Positions 45,871-56,880 are shown, numbered from the stretch's first letter. The stretch is DNA of 59,588 bases from Mesorhizobium sp. LSJC280B00 (GCF_000502835.1 NZ_AYVL01000003.1:80248-139835), one strand, 5' to 3'. A program made the numbers and translations. The notes: generated by a model from the letters alone, not told the origin.

Positions 45871-47759
45871 CTGGCCAGGGCTTGGGTTACGGCCGTCTGA
45901 TCGATGCGGACGTCATATTGCGTCTGCAACTGCGCCACCAACTGGTCGAGCAGGTCGTCGGACATGCCGGAGGTGAAGGACTTCTGTGCGTCCTCGGGTA
46001 CTGAGCTGGCATCGGCCCCGGCAGGCTCGAACACCTCGGCAACCTTGAACAGGATCTGTCCGTCGCCCGTAGGTGAGGGGATCAGCCCGGTGCCGCCTTC
46101 GCCGACGCCGAACATCGCGGCGGCGCCGTCCTTGCCGAAATCGACGTCGTCCGCATCGCGCTTGACGCCGCGCTTGGTCTGCTTTTCGAGCTTGAGCTCA
46201 CCGGCGATCACCTCGAGCGTGGCGCCAGCCTTGAGACGCTTCTCGAGCTCCTGTGCTTTTGCGGTGAGCCGTTTGGTGGTCTCCGCCGCGGTCCAGTCGG
46301 CCACGACCTTCTGGCGGACTTCGTCCAATGTGCGGTCGCGGGCAGGCGTGATCGCGCTCACGTCGTAGAAGACGAAGCCGTTATCGGCGGTGGTGAGGCC
46401 TTCATTGTCGGTTCCGGGTTCGGATTCGAACACCGCCTTGATGAGTGCCGGCGATTCCGGCAGGTCTTTGACGATGCTTCCATCCGGCCGTTGGCCGGTG
46501 CGGTCGATGGCATCGATGGTGACGACCTTCAGCTTCAATTTGGCGGCTGCCTCGGCGAGCGAACTGCCCGAGGCGCGCGTATCCTCGTAATTGTCGTGCA
46601 CGTCCAGCAAGATGCGGCTTGCCTCGCCCAGTGCCAGGTCCTTGCGGATCTGCTCGGACACTTCGGCCAGCGGCTTCACCACTTCGGGCTTGATCTCGGT
46701 GACGCGCAGCAGAACGGGACCAAAGGCGCCCTGTACGACCGGGCTGACCTCATTGACGTTGAGTTTGAAGGCAGCATCGGCGACCGCCTTGTCGGCGATC
46801 TTGTCCTTGGCCAGCGTGCCGAGCAGCGTGTCGGCCGGCGTCTTGCCTTCGGCAGCGACGATCTTGTCGAAGGTCGCGCCGGTCCTGAGCGAATCGAGCG
46901 CCGCCTTTGCGGCATCAGGTGTCTTGAACACAAGCTGCTCGATGGTGCGCATCTCCGGCGTGGTGTAGCGCGCCTTGTTCTTATTGTAGTCGTCGCTGAC
47001 CTGTTGGTCGGTCACCGCGCTCAAATCCATGATGTCTTCCGGTTCGAGCCTGACATAGAAGAACTTGCGGTATTCGGGCGCGGCGTAGGTTTTCTTGTTT
47101 TCCTCGAAATAGGCCGAAAGCGCGCTGTCGGACGGCGCTTCTATCGGCTCGACAAGCGATTTCGGCAAGGTCAGGTAGTCGATGGTGCGATCTTCGCCGC
47201 GATAGAGCGCGACCGCCTTGAAGAATGTATCCGGGGCCTTGAGGCCGTCCGAAACCGCCTCGACGATCTGCTGGCGGACCGCGACCTGGGCGCGGTTCTT
47301 CAAATAGTCTTCCGGCCGCATGCCGATCTGCCGAAGCAGGTACTCGAAGGTTCTCCTGTCGAAGCTTCCGGCAGGCCCTTTGAACGCCGGGTCTTCACGC
47401 GTCAGTTCGGCGAGCCGGTCCTTTGACAGGCCGAGTCCGAGCTTGCGGGCCTGCTCGTCGAGGACAGCGCCCGACACGAGTTGCGCCAGCACCTGGTTGT
47501 CGATGCCGAGCGCCGTCGCTTGCTCACGGCTGATGCGCTTGCCGAATTGCTGCGACATGACGCTGAGCTGGCGATCGTAGGCGAGGCGGTATTCGTTGAT
47601 CGAGACCTTGGTGCCTCCGGCCGTGATCACGGCATCATGGCCGGCAAGACCGCCCATCAGGCGGCCCGAGATGCCCCAGACGGCGAAGCTCAACACCAAC
47701 AATGACAGCAGCAGTTTAGCGACCCAGGTCCCCGCCGCGCTTCTCAACATACCAAGCAT
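45867..47759 (-). CDS. ppiD: Peptidylprolyl isomerase PpiD/SurA-like periplasmic chaperone
   Basis: This membrane-anchored periplasmic folding factor assists exported proteins. I start at the ATG at 47759 ([15 protein letters not shown]), with GGAAG upstream, giving 630 residues; upstream codons overlap the divergent tpiA leader. One N-terminal membrane segment (about 13-33) is followed by a SurA-like N domain and a parvulin-type region around 240-370, where [21 protein letters not shown] is split by the fold. A second long helical region follows. It heads the trpD-trpC-moaC-moeA block through an ATGA overlap. Confidence 0.88.
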   Translation of the reverse strand: MLGMLRSAAGTWVAKLLLSLLVLSFAVWGISGRLMGGLAGHDAVITAGGTKVSINEYRLAYDRQLSVMSQQFGKRISREQATALGIDNQVLAQLVSGAVLDEQARKLGLGLSKDRLAELTREDPAFKGPAGSFDRRTFEYLLRQIGMRPEDYLKNRAQVAVRQQIVEAVSDGLKAPDTFFKAVALYRGEDRTIDYLTLPKSLVEPIEAPSDSALSAYFEENKKTYAAPEYRKFFYVRLEPEDIMDLSAVTDQQVSDDYNKNKARYTTPEMRTIEQLVFKTPDAAKAALDSLRTGATFDKIVAAEGKTPADTLLGTLAKDKIADKAVADAAFKLNVNEVSPVVQGAFGPVLLRVTEIKPEVVKPLAEVSEQIRKDLALGEASRILLDVHDNYEDTRASGSSLAEAAAKLKLKVVTIDAIDRTGQRPDGSIVKDLPESPALIKAVFESEPGTDNEGLTTADNGFVFYDVSAITPARDRTLDEVRQKVVADWTAAETTKRLTAKAQELEKRLKAGATLEVIAGELKLEKQTKRGVKRDADDVDFGKDGAAAMFGVGEGGTGLIPSPTGDGQILFKVAEVFEPAGADASSVPEDAQKSFTSGMSDDLLDQLVAQLQTQYDVRIDQTAVTQALAR

Positions 47760-47901
47760 GAGTACTTCCGATTTTTGCGCATTTCGCATGCGCCGAGTCT
47801 GAAACAAGCGCAATAGCGCCCTTCCTGCCCACTGTCGATTGCTTTGTGGCCTGATTTTGATAGTGAGGGCCAGCTGGAAATTGCCCGGAGAAACAAATCC
47901 C

Positions 47902-48669
47902 ATGACGCCTGGAATCCGCCCGCTCGTCGCTGGCAACTGGAAAATGAACGGCACTAGCGCCTCGCTCAACGAGCTCAGGATGATCGGCAACGGCTTCATG
48001 AGTGGGCTCGACGCCGAGACCGAAGCGGTGGTCTGCGTGCCGGCGACCTTGCTTGCGCACGCCGCCGAGATTCTGTCGCGCACGCCGGTGCGGGCCGGCG
48101 GAGAGGATTGCCACACCGAGGAAAGCGGCGCCTATACCGGCTGCATTTCGGCCGAGATGCTGAAGGATGCAGGTGCCAGCCATGTCATCGTCGGCCATTC
48201 CGAATGCCGCGCCGATCGCAAGGAGGACGATGCCTTGGTCCAGGCCAAGGCCTCCGCCGCATGGCGCGCCGGGCTGGTGGCCATCATCTGCATTGGTGAG
48301 ACAAGAGCCGAACGAGAAGCAGGAGCCACGCTCGACGTGCTGTCGCGCCAGGTCGCTGGCTCGGTCCCGCCAAACGCCACGGCTTCCAACACCGTCATTG
48401 CCTATGAGCCAATATGGGCGATTGGGACCGGCTTGACCCCGACCGCCGCCGACGTCGCCGAGGCACATGCGCATATCCGCGAAGAACTGGCACGGAAGCT
48501 CGGCAATACGGCGGCCAAGATGCGCATTCTCTACGGCGGCTCGGTCAAGCCGTCCAACGCCGTCGAGTTGCTCGGCGTCAGGAATGTCGATGGCGCGCTG
48601 GTCGGCGGCGCCAGCCTAAAGGCGGCGGACTTCCTCGGCATCGCGGAAGCCTATCGAAACATCGCTTGA
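47902..48669 (+). CDS. tpiA: Triosephosphate isomerase
   Basis: TpiA interconverts DHAP and glyceraldehyde-3-phosphate. I start at the ATG at 47902 ([17 protein letters not shown]), with GGAGAAAC upstream, giving 255 residues. Catalytic residues are present: Lys14 (NWKMNG), His99 (VGHSEC) and Glu169 ([10 protein letters not shown]). The usual GHSERR reads GHSECR here, so the first Arg is replaced by Cys102. It is divergent from ppiD. Confidence 0.95.
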   Translation: MTPGIRPLVAGNWKMNGTSASLNELRMIGNGFMSGLDAETEAVVCVPATLLAHAAEILSRTPVRAGGEDCHTEESGAYTGCISAEMLKDAGASHVIVGHSECRADRKEDDALVQAKASAAWRAGLVAIICIGETRAEREAGATLDVLSRQVAGSVPPNATASNTVIAYEPIWAIGTGLTPTAADVAEAHAHIREELARKLGNTAAKMRILYGGSVKPSNAVELLGVRNVDGALVGGASLKAADFLGIAEAYRNIA

Positions 48670-48832
48670 TACAAGGGCTGCTTGCTGCATTTGAGCGGAC
48701 GGCCGGCGCCGAAATCGTTGCAAAGGACGCATTGCTTCCCATATTCCGGCCACGGGCTTGGAAATGCCGTCAAAGCATTGTATTGAGCCGCCTCCAAATC
48801 AGCGGCCGCACAAGGCCTTGCCAGGGTAAATT

Positions 48833-49285
48833 ATGGAAACCGTACTGATCGTCGTCCACCTCATGGTCGTGCTCGCGCTTGTCGGCGTGGTGCTGCTGCA
48901 GCGCTCCGAAGGCGGCGGCCTCGGCATCGGCGGCGGATCGGGCTTCATGACCGCGCGTGGCGCCGCCAATGCGCTGACGCGGGCGACGGCGATCCTGGCT
49001 GCCGCTTTCTTCGTCACTTCGCTGACACTGTCGATCGTTGCGCGCTATGGCGAGAAGCCGATCGACATTCTCGATCGCGTGCCGGCGACCTCGGACGGAG
49101 CAGGCAAGGGCGTACTCAACCAATTGCCTGGAACCACGACGCCGACGCCGCCTTCGGGCACCACGGCGCCGATCCCGCCGTCCGGCAATGGCGCGGCAAC
49201 GACGCCGCCGGCAACCGCTCCGGCGACGCCGCCAGCGACAAACGGCGCCACCGCGCCGGCCACGCCGCAGGTCCCCAACCAGTAA
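48833..49285 (+). CDS. secG: Preprotein translocase subunit SecG
   Basis: SecG is a small accessory subunit of the SecYEG channel. The 150-residue protein has two membrane segments (about 3-22 and 52-74) joined by the conserved loop LLQRSEGGGLGIGGG. The C-terminal third is a Pro/Thr/Ala-rich tail of about 65 residues with many TPP and ATPP repeats, longer than in E. coli SecG. The gene follows tpiA after 163 bp. Confidence 0.94.
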   Translation: METVLIVVHLMVVLALVGVVLLQRSEGGGLGIGGGSGFMTARGAANALTRATAILAAAFFVTSLTLSIVARYGEKPIDILDRVPATSDGAGKGVLNQLPGTTTPTPPSGTTAPIPPSGNGAATTPPATAPATPPATNGATAPATPQVPNQ

Positions 49286-49297
49286 TAGGGCAACTTA

Positions 49298-49382
49298 TGC
49301 CGCGATCTGTTGTCGTTTGAACACAGTCGCGGCAAATGCCGCACGATCACGAAGATTCGACTGCGCCTCACGCTTGAGGCGC
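49298..49382. other. Two strong hairpins between secG and the L,D-transpeptidase gene
   Basis: TGCCGCGA (49298-49305) plus CTGT pair with ACAG plus TCGCGGCA (49323-49334) in a 12-bp stem with one bulged T. GCGCCTCA-CGCT-TGAGGCGC at 49363-49382 is a perfect 8-bp stem. Neither is followed by a T tract. They may be RNA-processing sites or a repeat element, since no terminator is otherwise seen after secG. Confidence 0.55.
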
Positions 49383-49484
49383 TTCCGGCTAATCGATTAT
49401 AGGTTGCACGCGGCATTCTCGGCGTCCTTGGGGGGCGCCGGGCGACGCCGTGGGCAACAAGCATTGAACGATCGGATCTTCCCC

Positions 49485-50606
49485 ATGCAGCTTCGCAGCT
49501 TCATTTTTGCCGGCCTTTGTGCCGTGCTCAGCCTAGGTGCGCCCGCTTACGCGGCCATGCCGACGGCAAACTCGGCCCACAAAGCCGCAACAACAACCGA
49601 CGTCGTCAAGGTCGCTGCCAAAAGCGATGCAGCGCAATTGAAGCTTCTCAAGAAGAAGAAAGATCCGACGCCGGACGACCTTGCGCAGATCCGCAAGATC
49701 GAAGCCAAGATCGCAGCCGACAAGGAAGCCGCTCGCGCCAAGGCACTCGAAGCCAGGAAGCTAGCGATGCGCGAGGCGGCGAAAGCCAAAGCCGATGCGG
49801 AACGGCAGGCGTTCCTTGCCAAGAAGAGCCAGCCGCTCGCAACGGCCAAGGTGGCTGACGCCACGCCGGCCAAGAAGAAGACCGTCAACATCATCGAACC
49901 GATTACGCCCATTGCGCCGATCCAGTCGGCCGAGCCGATCCCGGCCGAGGCCATGAACGTTGCGCTGACCGGCAACAATGGCGAGTTGCGCAGCGAACCG
50001 GTCGGGCAGAAGCCGCAGAGCGTCGGGCTGTTCGCGGGACTGTTCGGCGGCACATCCACTTCGTCGATGTCGCTGCTTCCGGAAACACGCGCGCTCGACG
50101 CCGCGCTCGAAAGGAAGCAGGCCAAGCGGCAGTTCAAGGTCAAGGCGGAATTCGTGCCGCAGGAGGTCGAATTCACCGGCTACAACCCCGGCACCATCGT
50201 CATCGATACCAGCGCCCGTCGTCTCTACCTCGTCGAATCATCGTCAACCGCCCGCCGTTATGCCATCGCGGTCGGCCGGGAAGGCCTGCAGTTCAAGGGT
50301 ACGGTTGCCGTCGGCGACAAGCAGGAATGGCCGCGCTGGATTCCGACGCTGGATATGCAAAAGCGCGAACCCAAGCACTATGGCCAGTACAAGGACGGCA
50401 TGCCCGGCGGCGGCGACAATCCGCTCGGTGCGCGCGCCATCTATCTTTACGACGGCAAGAAGGATACCCACCTGCGCATTCACGGCACCATCGCGCCGCA
50501 GTCAATCGGAACCAGCGCCTCCAATGGCTGCTTCCGTATGATCAACGAGCACGTCATGGACCTTTACCGCCGGGTGAAAGTAGGCACCAAAGTCGTCATC
50601 ATCTGA
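49485..50606 (+). CDS. L,D-transpeptidase (YkuD family) with Lys/Ala-rich helical region
   Basis: The enzyme forms 3-3 peptidoglycan cross-links or attaches proteins to peptidoglycan in the periplasm. I start at the ATG at 49485 (MQLRSFIFAGLCAVLS), with a signal peptide ending at about residue 23. A charged, Lys/Ala/Glu-rich segment at about 45-115 is predicted coiled coil. A C-terminal YkuD domain from about 225 shows the catalytic pattern with His333 (RIHGT) and Cys349 (SNGCFRM). The 373-residue length is long for a rhizobial YkuD protein because of the helical insert. Confidence 0.9.
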   Translation: MQLRSFIFAGLCAVLSLGAPAYAAMPTANSAHKAATTTDVVKVAAKSDAAQLKLLKKKKDPTPDDLAQIRKIEAKIAADKEAARAKALEARKLAMREAAKAKADAERQAFLAKKSQPLATAKVADATPAKKKTVNIIEPITPIAPIQSAEPIPAEAMNVALTGNNGELRSEPVGQKPQSVGLFAGLFGGTSTSSMSLLPETRALDAALERKQAKRQFKVKAEFVPQEVEFTGYNPGTIVIDTSARRLYLVESSSTARRYAIAVGREGLQFKGTVAVGDKQEWPRWIPTLDMQKREPKHYGQYKDGMPGGGDNPLGARAIYLYDGKKDTHLRIHGTIAPQSIGTSASNGCFRMINEHVMDLYRRVKVGTKVVII

Positions 50607-50625
50607 CGCTTTGACAGATCGTGCC

Positions 50626-50657
50626 AAAAGGGCCGGCCTCGCCGGCCCTTTTGTTTT
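50626..50657 (+). terminator. Rho-independent terminator after the L,D-transpeptidase gene
   Basis: AAAAGGGCCGGC at 50626-50637, loop CTC and GCCGGCCCTTTT at 50641-50652 form a perfect 12-bp stem, followed by GTTTT. It isolates pyrG from upstream transcription. Confidence 0.93.
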
Positions 50658-50742
50658 GATACGCCAACGACCAGAGCGCCTTCTTGGGAAAAAGCCTTCG
50701 CGGCGGTTTTTTTCTCTGGCGGAATCAATTCGGCCGCGTTAA

Positions 50743-52383
<1,641 letters not shown>

Positions 52384-52394
52384 ACTAGCCGCCC

Positions 52395-52934
52395 ATGCAA
52401 ACTTACGTCGCGCTGCTCTACAGCATTGTCCTGGGCGAGGGGCAGCGGGTCGTCATGTCCGATCTGAAGGCGATGGCCGAAGGCCTGGGTCTGAATAACC
52501 CGCGCACGCTGGTAGCGACCGGCAATCTGGTCTTCGAGGCGCAAGAAACAGAACTTGCGGCGTTGGAGCAGCGGCTGGAGGCGGCGTTCGCAAAGACTTT
52601 CGGCCGCCACGTCGACATCATCGTGCGCCGCGCCGACGGCTGGCTAAGGCTGGCGGCCGGCAATCCGTTCCCAGCTGAATCGGCCGAGGCCGCGGACCAG
52701 GTGGCGGTGCGCGTGATGCGAGCGCCCGTTCCCGCCGAGACCGCCGCGGCGCTTGAGGCATATGCCGGCAAGGACGAGAAGCTGCGGATTGTCGGCGGCG
52801 ACATCTGGATCGTCTTTTCCCGCGAGACGCCGAGTTCGCGGCTGCTTGCGGCGGTCAGTCACAAACGCCTGGGCATCGGCACCTCGCGCAACTGGAATAC
52901 AGTGCGCCGCCTGGCCGAGATGGTCGCAGAATGA
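52395..52934 (+). CDS. DUF1697 domain protein
   Basis: The 179-residue protein carries the DUF1697 pattern YVALLYSI near the N-terminus, VVMSDLKAMAEGLGLNNPRTLVATGNLVFE around 19-48, and HKRLGIGTSRNWNTVRRLAEM near the C-terminus. The family is widespread in bacteria with no assigned function. It starts 11 bp after pyrG and may be co-transcribed with it. Confidence 0.85.
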   Translation: MQTYVALLYSIVLGEGQRVVMSDLKAMAEGLGLNNPRTLVATGNLVFEAQETELAALEQRLEAAFAKTFGRHVDIIVRRADGWLRLAAGNPFPAESAEAADQVAVRVMRAPVPAETAAALEAYAGKDEKLRIVGGDIWIVFSRETPSSRLLAAVSHKRLGIGTSRNWNTVRRLAEMVAE

Positions 52935-52935
52935 A

Positions 52936-52957
52936 CGGGGCGGCTTGCGCCGCCCCG
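52936..52957. terminator. GC-rich hairpin between convergent DUF1697 and NCS1 permease genes
   Basis: CGGGGCGGC-TTGC-GCCGCCCCG is a perfect 9-bp stem with a 4-base loop. It begins 1 bp after the DUF1697 stop and ends 6 bp before the permease stop. No T run follows, so it may work as a bidirectional weak terminator or as an mRNA 3'-end stabiliser. Confidence 0.6.
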
Positions 52958-52963
52958 AATCGC

Positions 52964-54421
52964 TCAAGCTTTGGCTATCCTGGCTCCGGCACCGAGTGCC
53001 ATCGTGCGCAGCACGTAGTAGATAACGCCGGCAATTGCCACGCCGAAGAACCAGCCATAGACGCCCCACCAGGACGGCAGCAGGCTGGTGAAGTTGGGCA
53101 GGATCGAGGAGAAGACCGCGCCGATACCGGCGGCGATGAAGGCATTGACATGCCAGCCGCCCTGAAAGCGGAATTCGCCATTCTCCCTGTAGAGCGCCTC
53201 GACGTCGACCTCGCCCTTCCGGATCAGGTAATAGTCGACCATCATCACGCCGAAGATCGGCCCCATCGTCGCGCCAATGATGTTGACGAAGGAGGCGGCA
53301 CTGCCTTCCCAGGGCGCGAATGGATAGAGCACCAGCGCGATCAGCGCCGCGATGTAGCCGCCCTTCTTGAAGTCGATCTGGCGTGGAAAGACATTGGAGA
53401 AGTCGAAGGCCGGCGACACAAAGTTCGCCACCACATTGATGCCGAGCGTCGCCACCGCAAAGGTCAGGGCTGCGAGCGCCGCCAGGAACCAGCTGTCGAA
53501 TTTCGCCGAAATCTGGTCGGGATGCAGCAGCACCTCGCCATAGACGTCGAAGGCGGCGATCGTGGTGACGCCGGCGACCAGCGAGAACAGGATAAGATTG
53601 ATCGGCAGGCCCCAGATATTGCCCTTGCGCAGCGATGCCTTGTCCGGGGCGTAGCGCGCAAAATCGCAGAAGTTGAGATAGAGCGCGGAGAAATAGGTCA
53701 CCCAGATCGCGGCCACCGCAAACAGCGAGGTCCAGGAGCCCGGCGTGCCCGGCACGCCCGCGTCCTTTGTCTTTTCCAGCAGCACATCCATCGGGATGTC
53801 GCTGGTGAACGCGAAGGTGCCTGCCTTGATGCAAAGATAGATCGCCAGGATCAGCATCATCACCCACACCGCCGGTCCGGCCCAATCCTGGAAGCGGCGC
53901 ACCGTTTCCATGCCTTTCTGGATGATCAGGAGCTGCAGCGCCCAGATGATGGCGAAACAGATCACCTCGAGCCCGGAGTGGCCGAGGAAATGGGTGCTCT
54001 GGTTGAAGTCGGCGAACCATTGCGAGCGGATCAGCAGGGCTACGATCGCCCCGGAGGCGGCCGCCGTCTGCGCGCCGTACCAGAAGCAGGCGACGATGGC
54101 GCGCACCAGCGCCGGTATGTTGGCGCCCCAGATGCCGAAGGAGGCACGCGCCAGGACCGGGTAGGGCACCCCGGTCTTCACGCCGGCATAGCCGACCATG
54201 TTCATCAGCGCATAGATGATCAGCGAACCGATACCGATGGCGATGATGAAGTTGACGAAGCCGCCGCAGAACAGGAACAGGCTGGCAGCGAGATAGTAGC
54301 CCCACAGGCTGTGGACGTCCGACGTCCAGACGTTGAAGATCGAGAACGGTCCCCAGTTTCGAACCTTCGCCGGAGCGAGATCCTCATTGTACAGGTCCGG
54401 TGATGCGCCTTGTATTGTCAT
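52964..54421 (-). CDS. NCS1 family nucleobase:cation symporter
   Basis: This inner-membrane importer of nucleobases, hydantoins or allantoin has about 12 membrane segments in 485 residues. I start at the ATG at 54421 (MTIQGASPDLYNEDLAPAK), with GGGGAGGAC upstream. The N-terminal LYNEDLAPAKVRNWGP and IFNVWTSDVHSLWGYYLAAS, split by the first helix, are typical of the Mhp1/PucI group. Substrate cannot be set from sequence alone; there are no catabolic neighbours. An inverted repeat lies 72-94 bp upstream. Confidence 0.88.
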   Translation of the reverse strand: MTIQGASPDLYNEDLAPAKVRNWGPFSIFNVWTSDVHSLWGYYLAASLFLFCGGFVNFIIAIGIGSLIIYALMNMVGYAGVKTGVPYPVLARASFGIWGANIPALVRAIVACFWYGAQTAAASGAIVALLIRSQWFADFNQSTHFLGHSGLEVICFAIIWALQLLIIQKGMETVRRFQDWAGPAVWVMMLILAIYLCIKAGTFAFTSDIPMDVLLEKTKDAGVPGTPGSWTSLFAVAAIWVTYFSALYLNFCDFARYAPDKASLRKGNIWGLPINLILFSLVAGVTTIAAFDVYGEVLLHPDQISAKFDSWFLAALAALTFAVATLGINVVANFVSPAFDFSNVFPRQIDFKKGGYIAALIALVLYPFAPWEGSAASFVNIIGATMGPIFGVMMVDYYLIRKGEVDVEALYRENGEFRFQGGWHVNAFIAAGIGAVFSSILPNFTSLLPSWWGVYGWFFGVAIAGVIYYVLRTMALGAGARIAKA

Positions 54422-54492
54422 TGCTATGTCCTCCCCTTGCAACCGCACGCGCCTCCACGCATGGCACGCAGGTTAAGCCTGACGCAGGGGAA

Positions 54493-54515
54493 CCGGCAAG
54501 CAGACGATTTGCCGG
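54493..54515. promoter_or_regulatory. Inverted repeat upstream of the NCS1 permease gene
   Basis: CCGGCAA at 54493-54499 and TTGCCGG at 54509-54515 are perfect complements separated by 9 bp. It is placed 72-94 bp upstream of the permease start, suiting a dimeric regulator. It could also be a terminator hairpin for the MmcQ-type gene upstream on the same strand, although no T tract follows. Confidence 0.45.
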
Positions 54516-54614
54516 CTTTGGGCTTAAAGTCATTCAATGAGAAACGCGCTTATCGGCGTGGCGTCGTTGAGCTTCTAGCGCCGACGATTCGTGGGGTGAC
54601 ACCGATCGCTCGAC

Positions 54615-55010
54615 CTAAGCTCCCGAGTCCACCTTGTACGTGATCAGGGCGGCAAGCTTTTTGGGCGCTTGTGCGCGATAACTCTCATCGAGCCATGACT
54701 TCAGTTGTCCGATCGGTGGCAGTTCGTCCGATGCTGGTTCGAATGTCACCCATCCGCTCTTGCCAAGGCCGTACTCCGTCGGCGACGCATAGTGGAGCTT
54801 TCTCGCCTCGTCGCCGCTGTAGGGGAGTTTGAGGGAGATGCTGAACGGTTCGCCCTCCAGGCTCAAATAAGCAAAGGTCTTGCCTTTCACCGCGAGATCG
54901 TCGTGACCAGGCCACGGACTCTTTGTCTCGGCGCCTGGATAGGTGAGGCCGAAGGCGCGCAGTTCCTTGAGAACGGCATCGGTCGAAGCGCGCGATTTCC
55001 TACTCATCAA
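54615..55010 (-). CDS. MmcQ/YjbR family protein
   Basis: The 131-residue protein belongs to the YjbR-like fold family (double-wing, DNA-binding-like). Typical segments are LRAFGLTYPGAETKSPWPGHDDLAVKGKTFAYLS split at about 17-50, FSISLKLP, and W-x-DES-YRAQAPKKLAALI at the C-terminus. DNA binding has been proposed from structure for this family, but no role is proven. It lies between the TetR gene and the permease, all on the reverse strand. Confidence 0.85.
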   Translation of the reverse strand: MMSRKSRASTDAVLKELRAFGLTYPGAETKSPWPGHDDLAVKGKTFAYLSLEGEPFSISLKLPYSGDEARKLHYASPTEYGLGKSGWVTFEPASDELPPIGQLKSWLDESYRAQAPKKLAALITYKVDSGA

Positions 55011-55034
55011 CTCTCCTCCATCGCTGTCAGCGGC

Positions 55035-55739
55035 TTACGGCCCGGCTTCGAGAAAAGCCCGGGCAAAACCGGGCTGCACGGCTTCTATCGTTCCATCGGG
55101 CAACTTCAGAAGCCGGTCGATTGCGATGCCGTAGAGCCGCAATCGGCCCTCGAGCAGCCGCGCTGCTTCGTCGATATTACCCTGTTCGGCCGGTAGCAGG
55201 GCGCGGTGCATCACGTCCCGAAATGTCAGTCGGAGTTGCAGGAACATCTCGGCAAAAGCTTGCGGGTCGGGCACGTCGAGAATGCCTTCCTCGCTTCCCT
55301 TCCTGAGCAGATTTGTGATTATCGGCTCGGCCAGTTCCCTGGCCGCCTGGTCGACCCGATGGAAGAGGGCAAGGTTCTCGGGCCGGAACACGACGAAGAA
55401 CGTTTTTCGCAATTGCGGGGCAAGCTCGATGTTCAGCCGTCGCGAGCCGGCAAAGAGTGCATTGAGCCGGCCAATCCCATCGAGTGACGGGTCGTCAAGG
55501 AGGGATTGCAGCTCGGCAAGGCTGTCACGTGCGAGACGTCTGGCGAGCGCCTCCAGCAGGGCCTCCTTCGACGCGAAATAGTGATAGAACGCACCCTTCG
55601 ACAAGCCGGCCTCGCGGATGATGTCGTTCACCGTCGTGCTGTCGTAGCCATGCTCAAAGAAAAGCCGCTGGGCACAGTCGAGGAGCTCGGCGGATCGTAT
55701 CTCCGGCGGCTTTATCACTCGGGGCAAAATCGACCTCAC
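55035..55739 (-). CDS. TetR family transcriptional regulator
   Basis: The 234-residue protein has an N-terminal TetR helix-turn-helix at about 15-62 (LLDCAQRLFFEHGYDSTTV, then DIIREAGLSKGAFYHYFASKEAL split across the HTH) and a helical ligand-binding domain. It is divergent from the HlyD-FtsX-ATPase genes across 124 bp containing a perfect 19-bp palindrome, so it very likely represses that efflux module. The ligand is unknown. Confidence 0.9.
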   Translation of the reverse strand: MRSILPRVIKPPEIRSAELLDCAQRLFFEHGYDSTTVNDIIREAGLSKGAFYHYFASKEALLEALARRLARDSLAELQSLLDDPSLDGIGRLNALFAGSRRLNIELAPQLRKTFFVVFRPENLALFHRVDQAARELAEPIITNLLRKGSEEGILDVPDPQAFAEMFLQLRLTFRDVMHRALLPAEQGNIDEAARLLEGRLRLYGIAIDRLLKLPDGTIEAVQPGFARAFLEAGP

Positions 55740-55789
55740 AAAGTACAGGGGGCAAGAGGAGCACGAACCGTTTCTTTAGGCAACTTTTA

Positions 55790-55808
55790 TAGACCGACGG
55801 TCGGTCTA
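55790..55808. promoter_or_regulatory. TetR-type operator palindrome (9-bp arms, 1-bp centre)
   Basis: TAGACCGAC-G-GTCGGTCTA is a perfect palindrome at 55790-55808. Its position, 50 bp upstream of the tetR start and 55 bp upstream of the HlyD start, fits control of both directions. ACCGAC/GTCGGT arms are common for TetR regulators of efflux genes. Confidence 0.85.
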
Positions 55809-55863
55809 ATGCTATGTCTGCCACCGCTCCGACGTTCGCATTCGATGGTGGAAGGAGAGCTTC

Positions 55864-56874
55864 TTGCGACGGATACGTTGGACTGTCGGCATCGTTCTTG
55901 TCGCGGCGACCGCTGCTTTCGGCGCTTGGTATGTGTTGCAGCCGGCCAAGGTTTCGGTCGTGACGCCACAACGCGGCGACGCGGCGGAAATTGTCTATGC
56001 GAGCGGCTCCGTCGAGCCGCGAACCTGGGCCAAGGTGGCTCCCGTGGTTCGCGAGCGGATCGTCGAGCAATGCAATTGCGAGGGGTCGCGAGTTAGGCAG
56101 GGCGACGTACTCGCCAGGCTTGACGACAGCGAGGCCCGGGCTGTGCTTGGCGAGATCGAAGCGCGTCAATCACTTGCCCAGGAAGAGCTCCGGAGGCTGA
56201 CCGTGCTTGCCGAAAGGCGTGCGGCAAGCCAGCAGGCGCTCGATCGCGCGCAGAGCGAGCTTGGCCAGATCGAAGCGCTGGTTGCCGGACAGAAAGCGCG
56301 GCTCGACACCTACGTCTTACGAGCGCCGAGCGCCGGTATCGTGCTCAGGCAGGACGGCGAGGTGGGTGAGATCGCCGAACTAGGCGCCGTGTTGTTCTGG
56401 GTCGGCGAGCCGAAGCCGCTGCTGGTGGTCGCCGAGGTCAACGAGGAGGACATTCCAAGGGTCGAGATCGGCCAGCGCGCGCTGCTTAGATCCGATGCGT
56501 TCCCTCGGCAGAATCTGGAAGCGGTGGTCGACAGCATCACGCCCAAGGGCGATCCGGTGACGAAGACCTATCGCGTCCGCTTCCGCCTGCCGGACAATAC
56601 GCCGCTTCGTATAGGCATGTCGACCGACGTGAACATTGTCATCCGCGTTTCGAAAAATGCGCTGTTGATCCCGTCGGTTGCGGTGGATGGGAACAAGGTG
56701 TTCGTAGTCGAAGGCGACAAGGCCTGGCGGCGTGAAATCCGAACGGGCATTCGCGGCACCAATGGCGTCGAAGTACAGTCAGGCATCGACGAGAAGATCA
56801 GCATCGTCTCGCCCTATCCCGCCGACCTCGGCGACGGGGGGCGCGTGAGCATCGCCGCCGCGCAGGAGAGATAG
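55864..56874 (+). CDS. HlyD/MacA-type periplasmic adaptor of an ABC efflux system
   Basis: The 336-residue membrane-fusion protein starts with TTG after AAGGAGAG. It has one N-terminal membrane anchor (about 7-24), a biotinyl-lipoyl-like half (VYASGSVEPRTWAKV), a short coiled-coil hairpin at about 98-140, and a beta-barrel domain. It precedes the permease and ATPase in the order seen in DevBCA-type exporters. An outer-membrane partner is not encoded here. The substrate is unknown. Confidence 0.88.
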   Translation: MRRIRWTVGIVLVAATAAFGAWYVLQPAKVSVVTPQRGDAAEIVYASGSVEPRTWAKVAPVVRERIVEQCNCEGSRVRQGDVLARLDDSEARAVLGEIEARQSLAQEELRRLTVLAERRAASQQALDRAQSELGQIEALVAGQKARLDTYVLRAPSAGIVLRQDGEVGEIAELGAVLFWVGEPKPLLVVAEVNEEDIPRVEIGQRALLRSDAFPRQNLEAVVDSITPKGDPVTKTYRVRFRLPDNTPLRIGMSTDVNIVIRVSKNALLIPSVAVDGNKVFVVEGDKAWRREIRTGIRGTNGVEVQSGIDEKISIVSPYPADLGDGGRVSIAAAQER

Positions 56875-56880
56875 GCAACG

